This document shows, piece by piece, positions 1 to 7,790 of a stretch of DNA of 25,936 nt (position 1 is its first letter; each line of letters begins with the position of its first letter). The notes beneath the pieces were generated by a model. That model was not told where the DNA came from, did no database searches, and was given only the letters and a program-made list of their open reading frames with translations. Position numbers and translations under genes: made by a program. The stretch is from the NCBI GenBank assembly GCA_002731665.1, contig PCCJ01000004.1:9500-35435 (forward strand), read 5' to 3'. The stretch comes from Actinomycetota bacterium (lineage in GTDB: Bacteria; Actinomycetota; Acidimicrobiia; Acidimicrobiales; Poriferisodaliceae).

Positions 1-46
1 CTGATCATCAAGTCACTTGAGGCAGGTCAGGTAACTTATTTTCTCT

Positions 47-1204
47 CTACGGCTCAAGAAGATCCGCCATATTGTGCTCAAAAAATTTATCGAGAACCTC
101 TTCGCTCATGCCATGTAGAGACGATTCGAATCGGCCGAGGGGGTTTCGTCCACCCTCTATGTGAGGGTAGTCCGATGAAAAGAGATACAGATCGGCATTC
201 GATTCTCTAATCATTGCCCCGACGTCTTCAAAGGGGTATGGCGTGAACGCCATTTGTCGTCGTATCTGTTCTGAAGGCGGCTCATTCAGAGAGGCTAAAT
301 CAGGTTCAGACTTCTTCCATATTTCAGCAATTAGATCTAACCGCCGCAGAAGAGCCGGAACCCAACCAGCCCCTAATTCTATTACACCGCCGCGAAGAGT
401 TGGGTGACGCTGCAACACTCCATCAAGAACCAGGCTGCCTACGAAAGTTTCCGCAGCTTGATGGAGAGCGATCATGTCCTTACCTCGAACATTTTCACCG
501 CCACCTAACCAATCTGTTGGTTCTGGTCGACCAGTGTTCATCCAATCAGGTTCTATCTGTAGAGGATCACCGCCGACATGAAGGACAAACGGTACTTTAG
601 CGTTGGCCATCAGAGCCCAAACAGGGTCCAAGTCGGTGTGGCCGGGAGAGCGACCACCTGCGGGACGATGAGGAACCCACATTGCCCCTAAGCCCATACT
701 CAAGGCAGCCTCCATCTCTGCAATTGCTCTATCGGGATTATCCAGTGGTAAAAGCGCAACTCCGATAAGCCGTTCGTCGTCTGCGCAGAATTCAGCCATA
801 GCTCTGTTGTGCGCTCGCGTGGCACCATAACGGAGCTCATCATCTGCGGTTGCGTCAAAGGCGATTCCTGCACTAAAAGTCGAGAAAACAAATTGTTGAT
901 TAAAGCCGAGCATGTTTAGAGCTGTTGTCCGCTCATTTTTATTGAACGCTCCTAATGCAAAATACCCCTTTGGTCCGGATAGTAAGTCGTCGCCAAGCGC
1001 TACTAGCTCAGCTACTTTCTCTGGAGAATGACCTCCCGAGAGTGCTGCTTCGCGCCATGATTCGCTGCTGCGGCCACCTCCATCAAAATTAATTTCAGGC
1101 AAGCGCTTCTTAAGTTCAGTGTCTGCGTGCGCCGTTAAAAAATCCGGTAACTCCATCAAGTGGCTATCGGCGTCTAAGTAACGTCTTTGTTTCGCATGGG
1201 TCAT
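47..1204 (-). CDS. Amidohydrolase family 2 (ACMSD-like TIM-barrel) protein
   Basis: A complete 385-aa protein of the amidohydrolase-2 superfamily, metal-dependent TIM-barrel hydrolases and decarboxylases. The N-terminal metal-binding motif is seen as DADSH (the usual form is DxDxH or DxxxH). A central FVLHVGG strand carries the expected His, and a C-terminal SSDYPHIEGG carries the conserved Asp-Tyr-Pro-His signature. These proteins often act on aromatic or acyl carboxylates, but the substrate cannot be read from sequence. The ATG at 1204 has no Shine-Dalgarno; a TAGTAT box lies six bases upstream, suggesting a leaderless transcript. It is divergent from the MoaB/rib run. Cytoplasmic, with no signal peptide. 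Family assignment is secure; function is open. Confidence 0.85.
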   Translation of the reverse strand: MTHAKQRRYLDADSHLMELPDFLTAHADTELKKRLPEINFDGGGRSSESWREAALSGGHSPEKVAELVALGDDLLSGPKGYFALGAFNKNERTTALNMLGFNQQFVFSTFSAGIAFDATADDELRYGATRAHNRAMAEFCADDERLIGVALLPLDNPDRAIAEMEAALSMGLGAMWVPHRPAGGRSPGHTDLDPVWALMANAKVPFVLHVGGDPLQIEPDWMNTGRPEPTDWLGGGENVRGKDMIALHQAAETFVGSLVLDGVLQRHPTLRGGVIELGAGWVPALLRRLDLIAEIWKKSEPDLASLNEPPSEQIRRQMAFTPYPFEDVGAMIRESNADLYLFSSDYPHIEGGRNPLGRFESSLHGMSEEVLDKFFEHNMADLLEP

Positions 1205-1210
1205 GGCGAA

Positions 1211-1216
1211 ATACTA
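1211..1216 (-). promoter_or_regulatory. Probable -10 box of a leaderless promoter for the amidohydrolase
   Basis: On the reverse strand TAGTAT lies six bases before the ATG at 1204, and no purine-rich ribosome-binding site is present. This spacing would put the transcription start at or next to the start codon. Leaderless mRNAs are common in actinobacteria. No clear -35 is visible. Inferred from sequence only. Confidence 0.4.
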
Positions 1217-1408
1217 GCAAGTAACTATTGACCCAGATGAGATTCATGTAGCTAAAAACGCAGTTTGGGCTTAAGTAGAGAGTTACGCACTGAACGACAG
1301 AGTTCAGGCTCGGAAATCACAGGTTAGACCGAAGTTCTTGATAGTAAACCGCGCAAGTTAAGGGGGTTCTATTGATTCTCATCCAGTTAGGAGTAAACGC
1401 CTCATGCT

Positions 1409-1432
1409 GAGGAGCTAGTAACAGCTAGCCTC
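1409..1432 (+). promoter_or_regulatory. Hairpin just upstream of the moaB/mog start
   Basis: GCTAG (1414-1418) pairs with CTAGC (1425-1429) around a six-base loop, and flanking GAG/CTC bases extend the stem with a bulge. It ends six bases before the ATG at 1439. It sequesters the only purine-rich GAGGAG nearby, which is in any case too far from the ATG to be an ordinary ribosome-binding site. It could control entry into the moaB-rib transcript. The 1205-1438 leader does not resemble an FMN riboswitch. A second small hairpin, CTGAAC/GTTCAG, lies at 1290-1307. Confidence 0.3.
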
Positions 1433-1438
1433 TTAGAT

Positions 1439-1945
1439 ATGGGCGCTGAAACAAAAAATGCGGATTCAACGAATGAGGTTCATTTGTTCGCCAAAGTCTT
1501 GACCGCTAGCGATGGGGTTATAGCTGGCACGCGAGAAGATTTAAGCAGTGTCGCTCTGGTCGAGACTCTGAAATTATCGGGATTTGAAGTCACTCAACAA
1601 AGAGTCGTGTCTGACGGTGTGGAAAGTGTTGCATCGGCGTTGAGAGAGATGACTGAAAACTTTGCAGGCTTAATAGTTACAACCGGTGGAACCGGATTTA
1701 CTCAACGTGACCTGACGCCAGAGGGAACTCGTAAAGTGATCGAGCGAGAAGCTCCAGGTCTAGCTGAAGCAATGCGACTAGTGAATCCGCTCGGCCGTCT
1801 TTCGCGGGGAGTCGCTGGAATCAAAGGTAACTCGATAATTCTTAATACTCCTGGTTCTACCAAGGGGTGTGTTGAGTGTCTAAATGCTGTCATAGATGTT
1901 GTTCCTCATGCGCTTCGTCTTCTTAATGGTGAGAGGTTGCATTGA
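1439..1945 (+). CDS. Molybdopterin adenylyltransferase-like protein (MoaB/Mog family)
   Basis: A 168-aa protein of the MoaB/MogA fold. MogA adenylates molybdopterin before molybdate insertion in molybdenum-cofactor synthesis. Visible family signatures are TTGGTGFTQRDLTPE, the following ER-PGLAEAMR helix, LSRGVAGIKG and the NTPGSTKGCVECL loop, in the right order and spacing for a full-length single-domain enzyme. No ATG, GTG or TTG is available upstream in frame before a stop, so the ATG at 1439 is the start, although it lacks an obvious ribosome-binding site and is preceded by a hairpin. Its TGA overlaps the TTG start of ribD by four bases, implying translational coupling to riboflavin synthesis. 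MoaB and Mog cannot be told apart by eye. Confidence 0.85.
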   Translation: MGAETKNADSTNEVHLFAKVLTASDGVIAGTREDLSSVALVETLKLSGFEVTQQRVVSDGVESVASALREMTENFAGLIVTTGGTGFTQRDLTPEGTRKVIEREAPGLAEAMRLVNPLGRLSRGVAGIKGNSIILNTPGSTKGCVECLNAVIDVVPHALRLLNGERLH

Positions 1946-2970
1946 CCAAATCAAGACCTAAATTATTGTCCGATACAGCTCTCATGGAGCGAGCGTTAGA
2001 GAATGCTAATGAAGTAAGGGGATCTACCGCTCCTAATCCTTGGGTTGGAGCAGTGTTGCAGAGTGTTGATGGTGAAATTTTCGACGGTGCTACTCAGCCA
2101 GTAGGTGAAGATCACGCAGAGCGGGTAGCAATGAAAATCGCTGCTGCGAAGACTAAGGGAGCAACAATAGCCACAACGCTTGAGCCCTGTTGCCATCAAG
2201 GTAGAACGGCTCCGTGCACCGAAGCTCTGATAAAGGCGCAAGTAGCGCGAGTCGTAGTTGGCCTTACGGACCCGGACGAGAACGTGAACGGCAAGGGCAT
2301 AGCTGAACTTCGAAGAGCAGGGATTGAAGTCATCGAAGGCATCCTGGAAGACAAGGTAACTGAGCAACTTACGCCCTACCTCCACCATCGAAGAACTGGA
2401 AAGCCGTGGGTGGTTTTGAAAATGGCTTTGACGTTAGACGGACGAACCTCGGCGGCAGATGGGAGCTCTCAATGGATAACAGGAGAGGCAGCTCGAACCG
2501 ATGCCCATCTACTAAGAGCGCGTTGTGATGGCATCCTAGTGGGGGCACAAACAGTGAGGTCTGATAATCCTTCACTTACTGTTCGTCGAGTAACTGGGAA
2601 AGATCCAATTCGTATAGTCCTAGGCATAGCGCCTCCGGATGCAGCGGTGCACCCATGTTGGGAAGTTGATGGAGATCTTGAAAAAATCCTTCAATCACTA
2701 GGTCGGCGAGGAATAGTAGATTTGCTCGTGGAGGGCGGTGCTAATGTGGCATCGAATATGCACCGTGCAGGCCTAGTAAATGAGTACGTTTTTTATCTCG
2801 CTCCTGCTTTGATGGGCGGCGATGACGGCCGACCCTTATTCGCTGGTGCTGGTTCTCCAACAATTGGCGATCTTCAGCGCGGTAGTATATCGAGTGCGCA
2901 GATGGTAGGAGAAGATCTTCGAATCGATCTTCGAATGGCTGCGCCGAATACTTCCACGGAGGAAATCTGA
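1942..2970 (+). CDS. ribD: Bifunctional riboflavin deaminase/reductase RibD
   Basis: A 342-aa bifunctional enzyme that deaminates the pyrimidine product of GTP cyclohydrolase II and then reduces its ribosyl chain. The N-terminal deaminase domain (about 1-145) has zinc ligands His58, Cys83 and Cys92 and catalytic Glu60 in HAE and PCCHQGRTAPC. The C-terminal reductase domain (about 150-335) has KPWVVLKMALTLDG, GSSQWITG, a GAQTVRSDNPSLTVR segment and the VEGG strand. The total is slightly short for RibD, with a compact reductase domain. The start is a TTG overlapping the previous stop (TTGA), supported by GAGAGG five bases upstream. The last codons contain a 12-bp tandem repeat encoding DLRIDLRM. 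Confidence 0.93.
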   Translation: MTKSRPKLLSDTALMERALENANEVRGSTAPNPWVGAVLQSVDGEIFDGATQPVGEDHAERVAMKIAAAKTKGATIATTLEPCCHQGRTAPCTEALIKAQVARVVVGLTDPDENVNGKGIAELRRAGIEVIEGILEDKVTEQLTPYLHHRRTGKPWVVLKMALTLDGRTSAADGSSQWITGEAARTDAHLLRARCDGILVGAQTVRSDNPSLTVRRVTGKDPIRIVLGIAPPDAAVHPCWEVDGDLEKILQSLGRRGIVDLLVEGGANVASNMHRAGLVNEYVFYLAPALMGGDDGRPLFAGAGSPTIGDLQRGSISSAQMVGEDLRIDLRMAAPNTSTEEI

Positions 2971-3548
2971 TGTTTACAGGTTTGATCGAGGAGCTTGGCT
3001 CGTTTCTGTATCGAGAAGGTAAGAGATTCCGATTCGAAGCCAACCTCGTTTTAGAAGAAACCAAAATAGACGACTCGATTTCCGTCAACGGCTGCTGTTT
3101 AACAGTGGTTGATATTGGGGACGGCTGGTGGGAAGCAGATGCGGTCGAAGAAACAGTTTCGAGAACATCATTAGGGGACCTTGTACCAGGAGATTCAATA
3201 AATCTTGAAAGAGCTGTCAGGTCGATTGATCGGCTCGGTGGCCACATGGTTCAAGGACACGTAGATGGAGTCGGCACAATCGTTTCTCCAGGACCTGATT
3301 TGAGAATTCGCATGCCAAAGGAAATGGCAAGGTATCTAGTGGAGAAAGGTTCGATTACCGTCGACGGGGTAAGCCTCACCTGTTTCGATGTCCGAGATGA
3401 TTCGTTTGCGATTGCTTTGATTCCCCATACGATGCATGTGACGTCACTCGGTAGCCGTAATGTTGGAGATCGGGTTAATCTTGAGGTGGACGTAATCGCA
3501 AAATATGTGGAACGCTTGCTGATACCCCATAATAGTGAAGTTAAATAA
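2970..3548 (+). CDS. ribE: Riboflavin synthase alpha subunit
   Basis: A 192-aa riboflavin synthase, which dismutates two 6,7-dimethyl-8-ribityllumazine molecules to riboflavin. The [11 protein letters not shown]-terminus is diagnostic. The two homologous lumazine-binding barrels are visible: the first with [10 protein letters not shown], the second beginning at [12 protein letters not shown] and containing [10 protein letters not shown]. Length matches the family. The ATG overlaps the ribD stop in TGATG, with GGAGG about six bases upstream, so the two genes are tightly coupled. Its substrate is made by lumazine synthase (RibH), which is not encoded in this window. Confidence 0.95.
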   Translation: MFTGLIEELGSFLYREGKRFRFEANLVLEETKIDDSISVNGCCLTVVDIGDGWWEADAVEETVSRTSLGDLVPGDSINLERAVRSIDRLGGHMVQGHVDGVGTIVSPGPDLRIRMPKEMARYLVEKGSITVDGVSLTCFDVRDDSFAIALIPHTMHVTSLGSRNVGDRVNLEVDVIAKYVERLLIPHNSEVK

Positions 3549-3577
3549 TTTTTTCCTGCCCTGGAAGGCCAAAGATA

Positions 3578-4828
3578 ATGAGAAGCTTCGAATCCGGTGA
3601 ACAAGACTCGCCTCTAGCGGCCATAGAAGACGCTATTTCTGCCATAGGGCGCGGTGAAATAGTCGTTGTTGTAGATGACGAAGATCGCGAAAATGAAGGC
3701 GATCTCATAATGGCAGCTGAGTATGCGACTCCAGAAACGATCGCGTTCTTTGTCCGCTACACATCGGGAGTCTTATGCGCCCCGCTTATTGGTGAGCGGT
3801 TAGACGAACTAGCGTTACCTCTAATGGTTAGCGTAAACACCGAGCCAATGCGAACCGCTTACACAATCACGGTGGATGCAGCCGAGGGGACAACCACCGG
3901 AATTTCAGCTGCCGATAGGGCTAAGACTCTAAACCTACTAGCGTCGAAAACAAGTGAACCTCATGAGTTCGTTCGGCCCGGTCATGTCCTTCCTTTAAGA
4001 TATCGGCCTGGTGGTGTTCTGAAACGCGCCGGCCACACCGAAGCAGCCGTAGATTTAGCTCGGTTAGCTGGCTGCGAGCCCGCAGGTGTGCTTGCAGAAG
4101 TCGTAAACGATGACGGGACTATGTCGCGTATGCCAGAGTTGATTGAGTTCTGTCGTGAACACGACTTATTGCTCATCTCAATAGCAGATTTGATTCGCTA
4201 CCGAAGATCCAACGAACGGCTCGTCGACCCGATAGCACAGGCCCGCATTCCAACTATATATGGCGACTTCACAGGGCATGTTTTCCGTGATTTTGATGGA
4301 CAAGAGCATGTTGCAATGGTGTATGGGCAAATAATGGGTAGCGACCCTGTAATGGTTCGTGTCCATAGCGAATGTCTCACCGGAGACATTCTTTCGTCGC
4401 TTCGATGCGATTGTGGAACTCAGTTGCATACGGCTTTGGAGACGATTGCCCGAGAAGGAGCTGGAGTTTTAGTTTATTTGCGTGGTCACGAGGGGCGTGG
4501 GATAGGTATAGGTCACAAGATTGCTGCTTACTCTTTACAAGATCAAGGTCATGACACCGTAGACGCGAATCTAGAATTGGGTCTGCCTGTTGATGGGAGA
4601 GAATATGGGATTGGCGCTCAGATACTTGTAGAACTTGGTGTCACTAAAATGCGCTTAATAACTAACAACCCAAAGAAAATCGGTGGTTTAGCCGGCTATG
4701 GTCTCGAAATTGTTGAGAGGGTTCCTACCGTTACGGCCCCTAACCCAGAAAACGTAGCGTATCTTCGAACTAAACAATTGAGAATGGGTCATCTAATAGA
4801 GGGCCTAGACGAGCTGGTTAAAGAGTAA
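3578..4828 (+). CDS. ribBA: Bifunctional DHBP synthase / GTP cyclohydrolase II (RibBA)
   Basis: A 416-aa fusion that supplies both riboflavin precursors. The N-terminal RibB domain (about 10-208) makes 3,4-dihydroxy-2-butanone 4-phosphate; it shows the acidic metal site [16 protein letters not shown] at 33-48 and [28 protein letters not shown]. The C-terminal RibA domain (about 212-416) opens GTP; it has zinc cysteines 266, 277 and 279 in [19 protein letters not shown], then RGHEGRGIG and [23 protein letters not shown]. Both domains look catalytically intact. The start is ATG with GGAAGG upstream. It follows ribE by 29 bases, so it belongs to the same operon. Confidence 0.95.
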   Translation: MRSFESGEQDSPLAAIEDAISAIGRGEIVVVVDDEDRENEGDLIMAAEYATPETIAFFVRYTSGVLCAPLIGERLDELALPLMVSVNTEPMRTAYTITVDAAEGTTTGISAADRAKTLNLLASKTSEPHEFVRPGHVLPLRYRPGGVLKRAGHTEAAVDLARLAGCEPAGVLAEVVNDDGTMSRMPELIEFCREHDLLLISIADLIRYRRSNERLVDPIAQARIPTIYGDFTGHVFRDFDGQEHVAMVYGQIMGSDPVMVRVHSECLTGDILSSLRCDCGTQLHTALETIAREGAGVLVYLRGHEGRGIGIGHKIAAYSLQDQGHDTVDANLELGLPVDGREYGIGAQILVELGVTKMRLITNNPKKIGGLAGYGLEIVERVPTVTAPNPENVAYLRTKQLRMGHLIEGLDELVKE

Positions 4829-4853
4829 ACATCTCGAGTTTGTTTTCTAAATA

Positions 4854-4914
4854 GTCAAAGTCATCGCAATTAACTTTGGGTATCTGCTTCTTGGGCCGCT
4901 ACGGTCAAAGTCAT
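4854..4914 (+). repeat. Direct repeat GTCAAAGTCAT upstream of and overlapping the hisG start
   Basis: The 11-base sequence GTCAAAGTCAT occurs at 4854-4864 and again at 4904-4914, exactly 50 bases apart. The second copy runs into the hisG ATG at 4913. It could be a regulator site or a remnant of a duplication in the 84-bp ribBA-hisG spacer. hisG has no clear Shine-Dalgarno, so the second copy occupies the place where one would be expected. Confidence 0.35.
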
Positions 4915-5788
4915 GTTGAAACTTGTACTTCCCAAGGGCTCTCTTGAAAAGGCCACTCTGCAATTGTTTGGCGAGGCTGACCTGACTGTTAGTAGAAGCT
5001 CTCAAGTTGACTATCGAGCGACAATCAATGATCCACGTGTCGATGACGTTCGGATACTGCGTCCACAGGAAATTCCAGGCTATGTAGCTGAAGGACTCTT
5101 TGACATTGGCATTGCTGGTCGTGATTGGATCGAGGAGACAAGCAGCGATGTAGTTTCTCTCGGGCAAATGAAGTATTCAAAAGCAACGGCGCGTCCTGTG
5201 CGAATAGTGGTGGCTGTGCCTGCTGCCAGTAATTATGAATCAATTTCTGAATTACCTGATGGCGTTAAGGTTTCAAGTGAATACCCAGAATTGACCCGCC
5301 GACATTTTTTAGCTGCAGGAGTTCAGGCTGATATTCGATTGAGCTACGGAGCAACAGAGGCGAAAGCTCCAGACATTGTTGATGCAGTTGTCGATTTGAC
5401 TGAAACTGGAAGTGCGCTGAAGGCAGCAGGTCTAAAAATCATTGACGAGATACTGACTAGCTACACGGAACTATTCGCTAATCGAAAATCGTATGAAGAC
5501 CCGATCAAGCGAAAAGCAATGGAACAGATCAAAACGCTGCTAGATGGTGTGCTTGATGCTCGCGGCAGGGTTTTAATGAAACTTAATGTGGTGAGAGAAA
5601 ATCTAGATGGAGTAATAAAAGTTTTGCCGTCTATGAAATCTCCGACCGTGAATGAATTGTGGGGAGGCGGAGGTTTTGCAGTGGAAACTGTCGTGAATAA
5701 AGCAGACATAAACTTGCTTATTCCTGAACTGTTAGAACTCGGAGCTACAGACGTAATCGAGCTACCAATATCTAAAATCGTGCCATAA
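4913..5788 (+). CDS. hisG: ATP phosphoribosyltransferase, long form (HisG)
   Basis: A 291-aa HisG that condenses ATP with PRPP in the first, feedback-inhibited step of histidine synthesis. Seen are the N-terminal LKLVLPKGSLEKATLQLF, the GLFDIGIAGRDWI strand, the PRPP-binding loop near VDAVVDLTETGSAL, and about 75 C-terminal residues matching the HisG_C regulatory domain. The length identifies the long, HisZ-independent form. In many actinobacteria hisG sits beside hisE and ribH; neither is here. It lies 84 bases after ribBA, on the same strand, and ends 16 bases from the convergent DUF1844 gene. The start ATG lacks a good ribosome-binding site. Confidence 0.95.
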   Translation: MLKLVLPKGSLEKATLQLFGEADLTVSRSSQVDYRATINDPRVDDVRILRPQEIPGYVAEGLFDIGIAGRDWIEETSSDVVSLGQMKYSKATARPVRIVVAVPAASNYESISELPDGVKVSSEYPELTRRHFLAAGVQADIRLSYGATEAKAPDIVDAVVDLTETGSALKAAGLKIIDEILTSYTELFANRKSYEDPIKRKAMEQIKTLLDGVLDARGRVLMKLNVVRENLDGVIKVLPSMKSPTVNELWGGGGFAVETVVNKADINLLIPELLELGATDVIELPISKIVP

Positions 5789-5804
5789 ATCAAAGAAGCA
5801 GTAG

Positions 5805-6251
5805 CTAGTCGTCGTCAACGTCTGACTGAAATTCTTTTTGAACTTCTACATAAGCAAGTCGAATTTGCTGAAGAGCCATTTTGATAGTGTCCGCGTCGGG
5901 AAGTTCAGACCCCAGGTTGTCCACGACTAACCCCATAGCGTCTATAGGAAGCCGTGCCTCCTCAAGATTCGGTGGATCAACCCTGAGATGAAGAGCTGCC
6001 AACTCAAATAATCCGATCATATGATTAGCGACGACTTGACTAGCTGGGACCGATAGAAGCTGTTCTTGGGCCTCTCTCATTCGCTGTTCCATAGCAGCGG
6101 CCATTTCAGGGTCGACGTCGGCGCCATATGGGTTATCCATCGCTTCGCTATCAGCGATTTCCGGGGCTTGAGACGACGGTGACTCCGCACCCGGTACTTT
6201 ATGTTCGCCTGAAGGTGTCCAAAAACTACTCACACTAACCTCACTATTCAT
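5805..6251 (-). CDS. DUF1844 domain protein
   Basis: A 148-aa protein with a low-complexity, acidic N-terminal half and a C-terminal DUF1844 region. Diagnostic stretches are the HMIGLFELAALHL helix, the PPNLEEARLPIDAMGLVVDNL segment and the helix reading QQIRLAYVEVQ. No enzymatic residues are known for DUF1844. These genes are frequently found beside infC-rpmI-rplT in actinobacteria, and here it is divergent from infC, which supports the assignment and hints at a link to translation. A TATTAT box lies eight bases before the ATG and there is no Shine-Dalgarno, suggesting a leaderless mRNA. The protein ends in an Asp-rich tail. Confidence 0.8.
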   Translation of the reverse strand: MNSEVSVSSFWTPSGEHKVPGAESPSSQAPEIADSEAMDNPYGADVDPEMAAAMEQRMREAQEQLLSVPASQVVANHMIGLFELAALHLRVDPPNLEEARLPIDAMGLVVDNLGSELPDADTIKMALQQIRLAYVEVQKEFQSDVDDD

Positions 6252-6259
6252 GTACGAAA

Positions 6260-6265
6260 ATAATA
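6260..6265 (-). promoter_or_regulatory. Probable -10 box of a leaderless promoter for the DUF1844 gene
   Basis: On the reverse strand TATTAT is separated by eight bases from the ATG at 6251, with no ribosome-binding site between. An overlapping TATATT two bases further upstream is an alternative. The spacing fits transcription starting at the start codon. Confidence 0.4.
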
Positions 6266-6270
6266 TAGAA

Positions 6271-6447
6271 GGTGGAGGCTCCCACAGTTACCTGATACCC
6301 TATTGGATCTACAACAGATACAAGCGGGGTCCGTCCTCCACCAAGCCGCTTCATAGCGCGTCTTGGTAACTCCTAGCAATTATATCGGCTTTCAGCGCCT
6401 GTATACGTGCGAAAGTTTGGGCGGATTACTCAATGTGTCCGCCTTTC
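6271..6447 (+). promoter_or_regulatory. Structured leader region upstream of infC
   Basis: Three inverted repeats lie in the 259-bp leader. GGTGGAGG (6271-6278) matches CCTCCACC (6335-6342). A second hairpin pairs CCAAG (6341-6345) and CGC (6347-6349) with GCG (6356-6358) and CTTGG (6362-6366); it shares bases 6341-6342 with the first, so the two would compete. A third pairs GGCGGA (6420-6425) with TCCGCC (6438-6443), extended by GAAA/TTTC. No T-tract follows, so a simple intrinsic terminator is unlikely. Leader control of infC operons is well known in other bacteria, but this structure is not one I recognise. Confidence 0.4.
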
Positions 6448-6510
6448 GTAATTCTGCGTCAGGTGCCACTACGGACCAGGAGACTGTCCTTTGGTTAAGC
6501 GAGTAAGGTC

Positions 6511-7092
6511 ATAGCACGCCCAGAAGAAGGCGAAGCTCGAATCAACGACGAGATTCGAGCAAGGGAAGTACGACTTGTAGCCCCTGACGGGGAGCAAATC
6601 GGTATTAAACCATTGCCAGAAGCGCTCAATATAGCTCGAGGTTTAGATCTTGACTTAGTAGAGGTTGCGGCTCAAGCCAATCCTCCGGTTTGTCGGATTA
6701 TGGACTACGGAAAATTCAAATACGAAACTTCTCAACGAGCGAAAGAATCTCGAAAAAAATCAGGGAGCGTTTCCCTAAAAGAAATGAAATATAGACCAAA
6801 AATTGGCCAAGGAGATTTCGATACTAAAACGGCGGCGGTCGGGAAATTTCTATCAGAAGGTCACAAAGTTAAAATAACAATCATGTTCAGAGGGCGCGAG
6901 GTCTTCCACCCAGAGCTAGGTAGAGAGATTTTAGAGCGAGTAGCAGTACTTATAGAAAATGTGGGAAAGGTAGACCAATTCCCAAAGTTAGATGGTCGAA
7001 ATATGACCATGGTTTTGAGCCCAGATAAGCAGGCTCAGTTAAAAAATAAGAATAATGACGCCGAAAGCGTTGACAAGTCAAACTCAAAATAA
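6511..7092 (+). CDS. infC: Translation initiation factor IF-3, probable ATA start
   Basis: IF-3, which binds the 30S subunit, prevents premature 50S joining and proofreads the start codon. The C-terminal domain and the PPVCRIMDYGKFKYE linker are unmistakable. The first in-frame canonical start (TTG 6613) would remove the conserved N-terminal strand, yet the upstream frame reads RINDEIRAREVRLVAPDGEQ, the standard IF-3 N-terminus. Between that and an in-frame TAA at 6497-6499 there is no ATG, GTG or TTG. ATA at 6511 is the best candidate, giving 193 aa beginning M-ARPEEGEARIN; ATC at 6541, with AAGAAGG nine bases upstream, is the alternative. Non-canonical starts (AUU in E. coli) are known for infC and allow IF-3 to repress itself. 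Confidence 0.9.
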   Translation: MARPEEGEARINDEIRAREVRLVAPDGEQIGIKPLPEALNIARGLDLDLVEVAAQANPPVCRIMDYGKFKYETSQRAKESRKKSGSVSLKEMKYRPKIGQGDFDTKTAAVGKFLSEGHKVKITIMFRGREVFHPELGREILERVAVLIENVGKVDQFPKLDGRNMTMVLSPDKQAQLKNKNNDAESVDKSNSK

Positions 7093-7159
7093 GTCTCAGT
7101 AAGACTCTTATAATTTTTATCCGTATTTACCCATCCATCATCTTCGACAAGGAGAGCCC

Positions 7160-7354
7160 ATGCCCAAGATGAAAACTCATAGTGGCGCTAAGAAGCGATT
7201 CAAGACTACTGGCACCGGTAAGCTCGTGCGGCGCAAGCAAGGCCGGAATCATATTCTTGAGAAGAAGTCCTCGAAACGAAAGCGTCAACTAGCTCTCGAG
7301 GGCGAAATTAGCAAAGCTGACCTTCCCCGCATCAATCAGATGCTGGGCAAATAA
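7160..7354 (+). CDS. rpmI: 50S ribosomal protein L35
   Basis: A 64-aa L35 of the large subunit. [21 protein letters not shown] is the standard N-terminus, followed by the basic [21 protein letters not shown] stretch and a short C-terminal helix. AAGGAG lies seven bases before the ATG. It sits 67 bases after infC and 29 before rplT, in the universal infC-rpmI-rplT order. Confidence 0.97.
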   Translation: MPKMKTHSGAKKRFKTTGTGKLVRRKQGRNHILEKKSSKRKRQLALEGEISKADLPRINQMLGK

Positions 7355-7383
7355 TTATTACGATCTGTACTGGAGATTGAACT

Positions 7384-7746
7384 ATGGCGAGAGTCAAGCG
7401 TTCTGTAGCGGGTCGCAAGAGTCGCAAGGCAACCCTAGTAAAAGCAAAGGGTTATTACGGAAATAAGAGCCGTTCCTATCGAGCTGCTAATGAGCAAGTT
7501 ATGCATAGCGGCAACTACGCATTTCGGGACCGGCGTGCACGCAAAGGTGAATTTCGGAGATTGTGGATACAACGTATTAATGCCGCAGCTCGACTAAACG
7601 GAACGACCTACAGCAAACTAGTAAGTGATTTGAATGCGGCTGGTATAGAGATAGATCGTAAAATTTTAGCTGACTTAGCCGTTTCTGATCCAGAAGCGTT
7701 TACTAAAATTGTTGAGGCCGCTCAGATGGCCCCTAAAGCGAGCTGA
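7384..7746 (+). CDS. rplT: 50S ribosomal protein L20
   Basis: A 120-aa L20, needed early in 50S assembly. It has the [18 protein letters not shown] start, the [16 protein letters not shown] and [23 protein letters not shown] helices, and the C-terminal globular part ending in AQMAPKAS. Length is normal. GGAG lies about eight bases before the ATG. In several bacteria L20 represses its own operon by binding the leader; no recognisable L20 leader was found here. Its TGA overlaps a CTG that could start the next gene. Confidence 0.97.
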   Translation: MARVKRSVAGRKSRKATLVKAKGYYGNKSRSYRAANEQVMHSGNYAFRDRRARKGEFRRLWIQRINAAARLNGTTYSKLVSDLNAAGIEIDRKILADLAVSDPEAFTKIVEAAQMAPKAS

Positions 7747-7790
7747 ATCTTTCTCCGAGTTCCAAACGCCTCGCCCGCCTTGGTCGGCTG

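Noticed and set aside
1205..1438. FMN riboswitch upstream of the riboflavin genes.
   Set aside because: None of the conserved RFN blocks (such as the GACCGGCGGT core) is present; only two small hairpins are visible.
2914..2936. Tandem 12-bp repeat at the end of ribD.
   Set aside because: Only two copies within coding sequence, encoding a repeated DLRI/DLRM; likely minor slippage without function.
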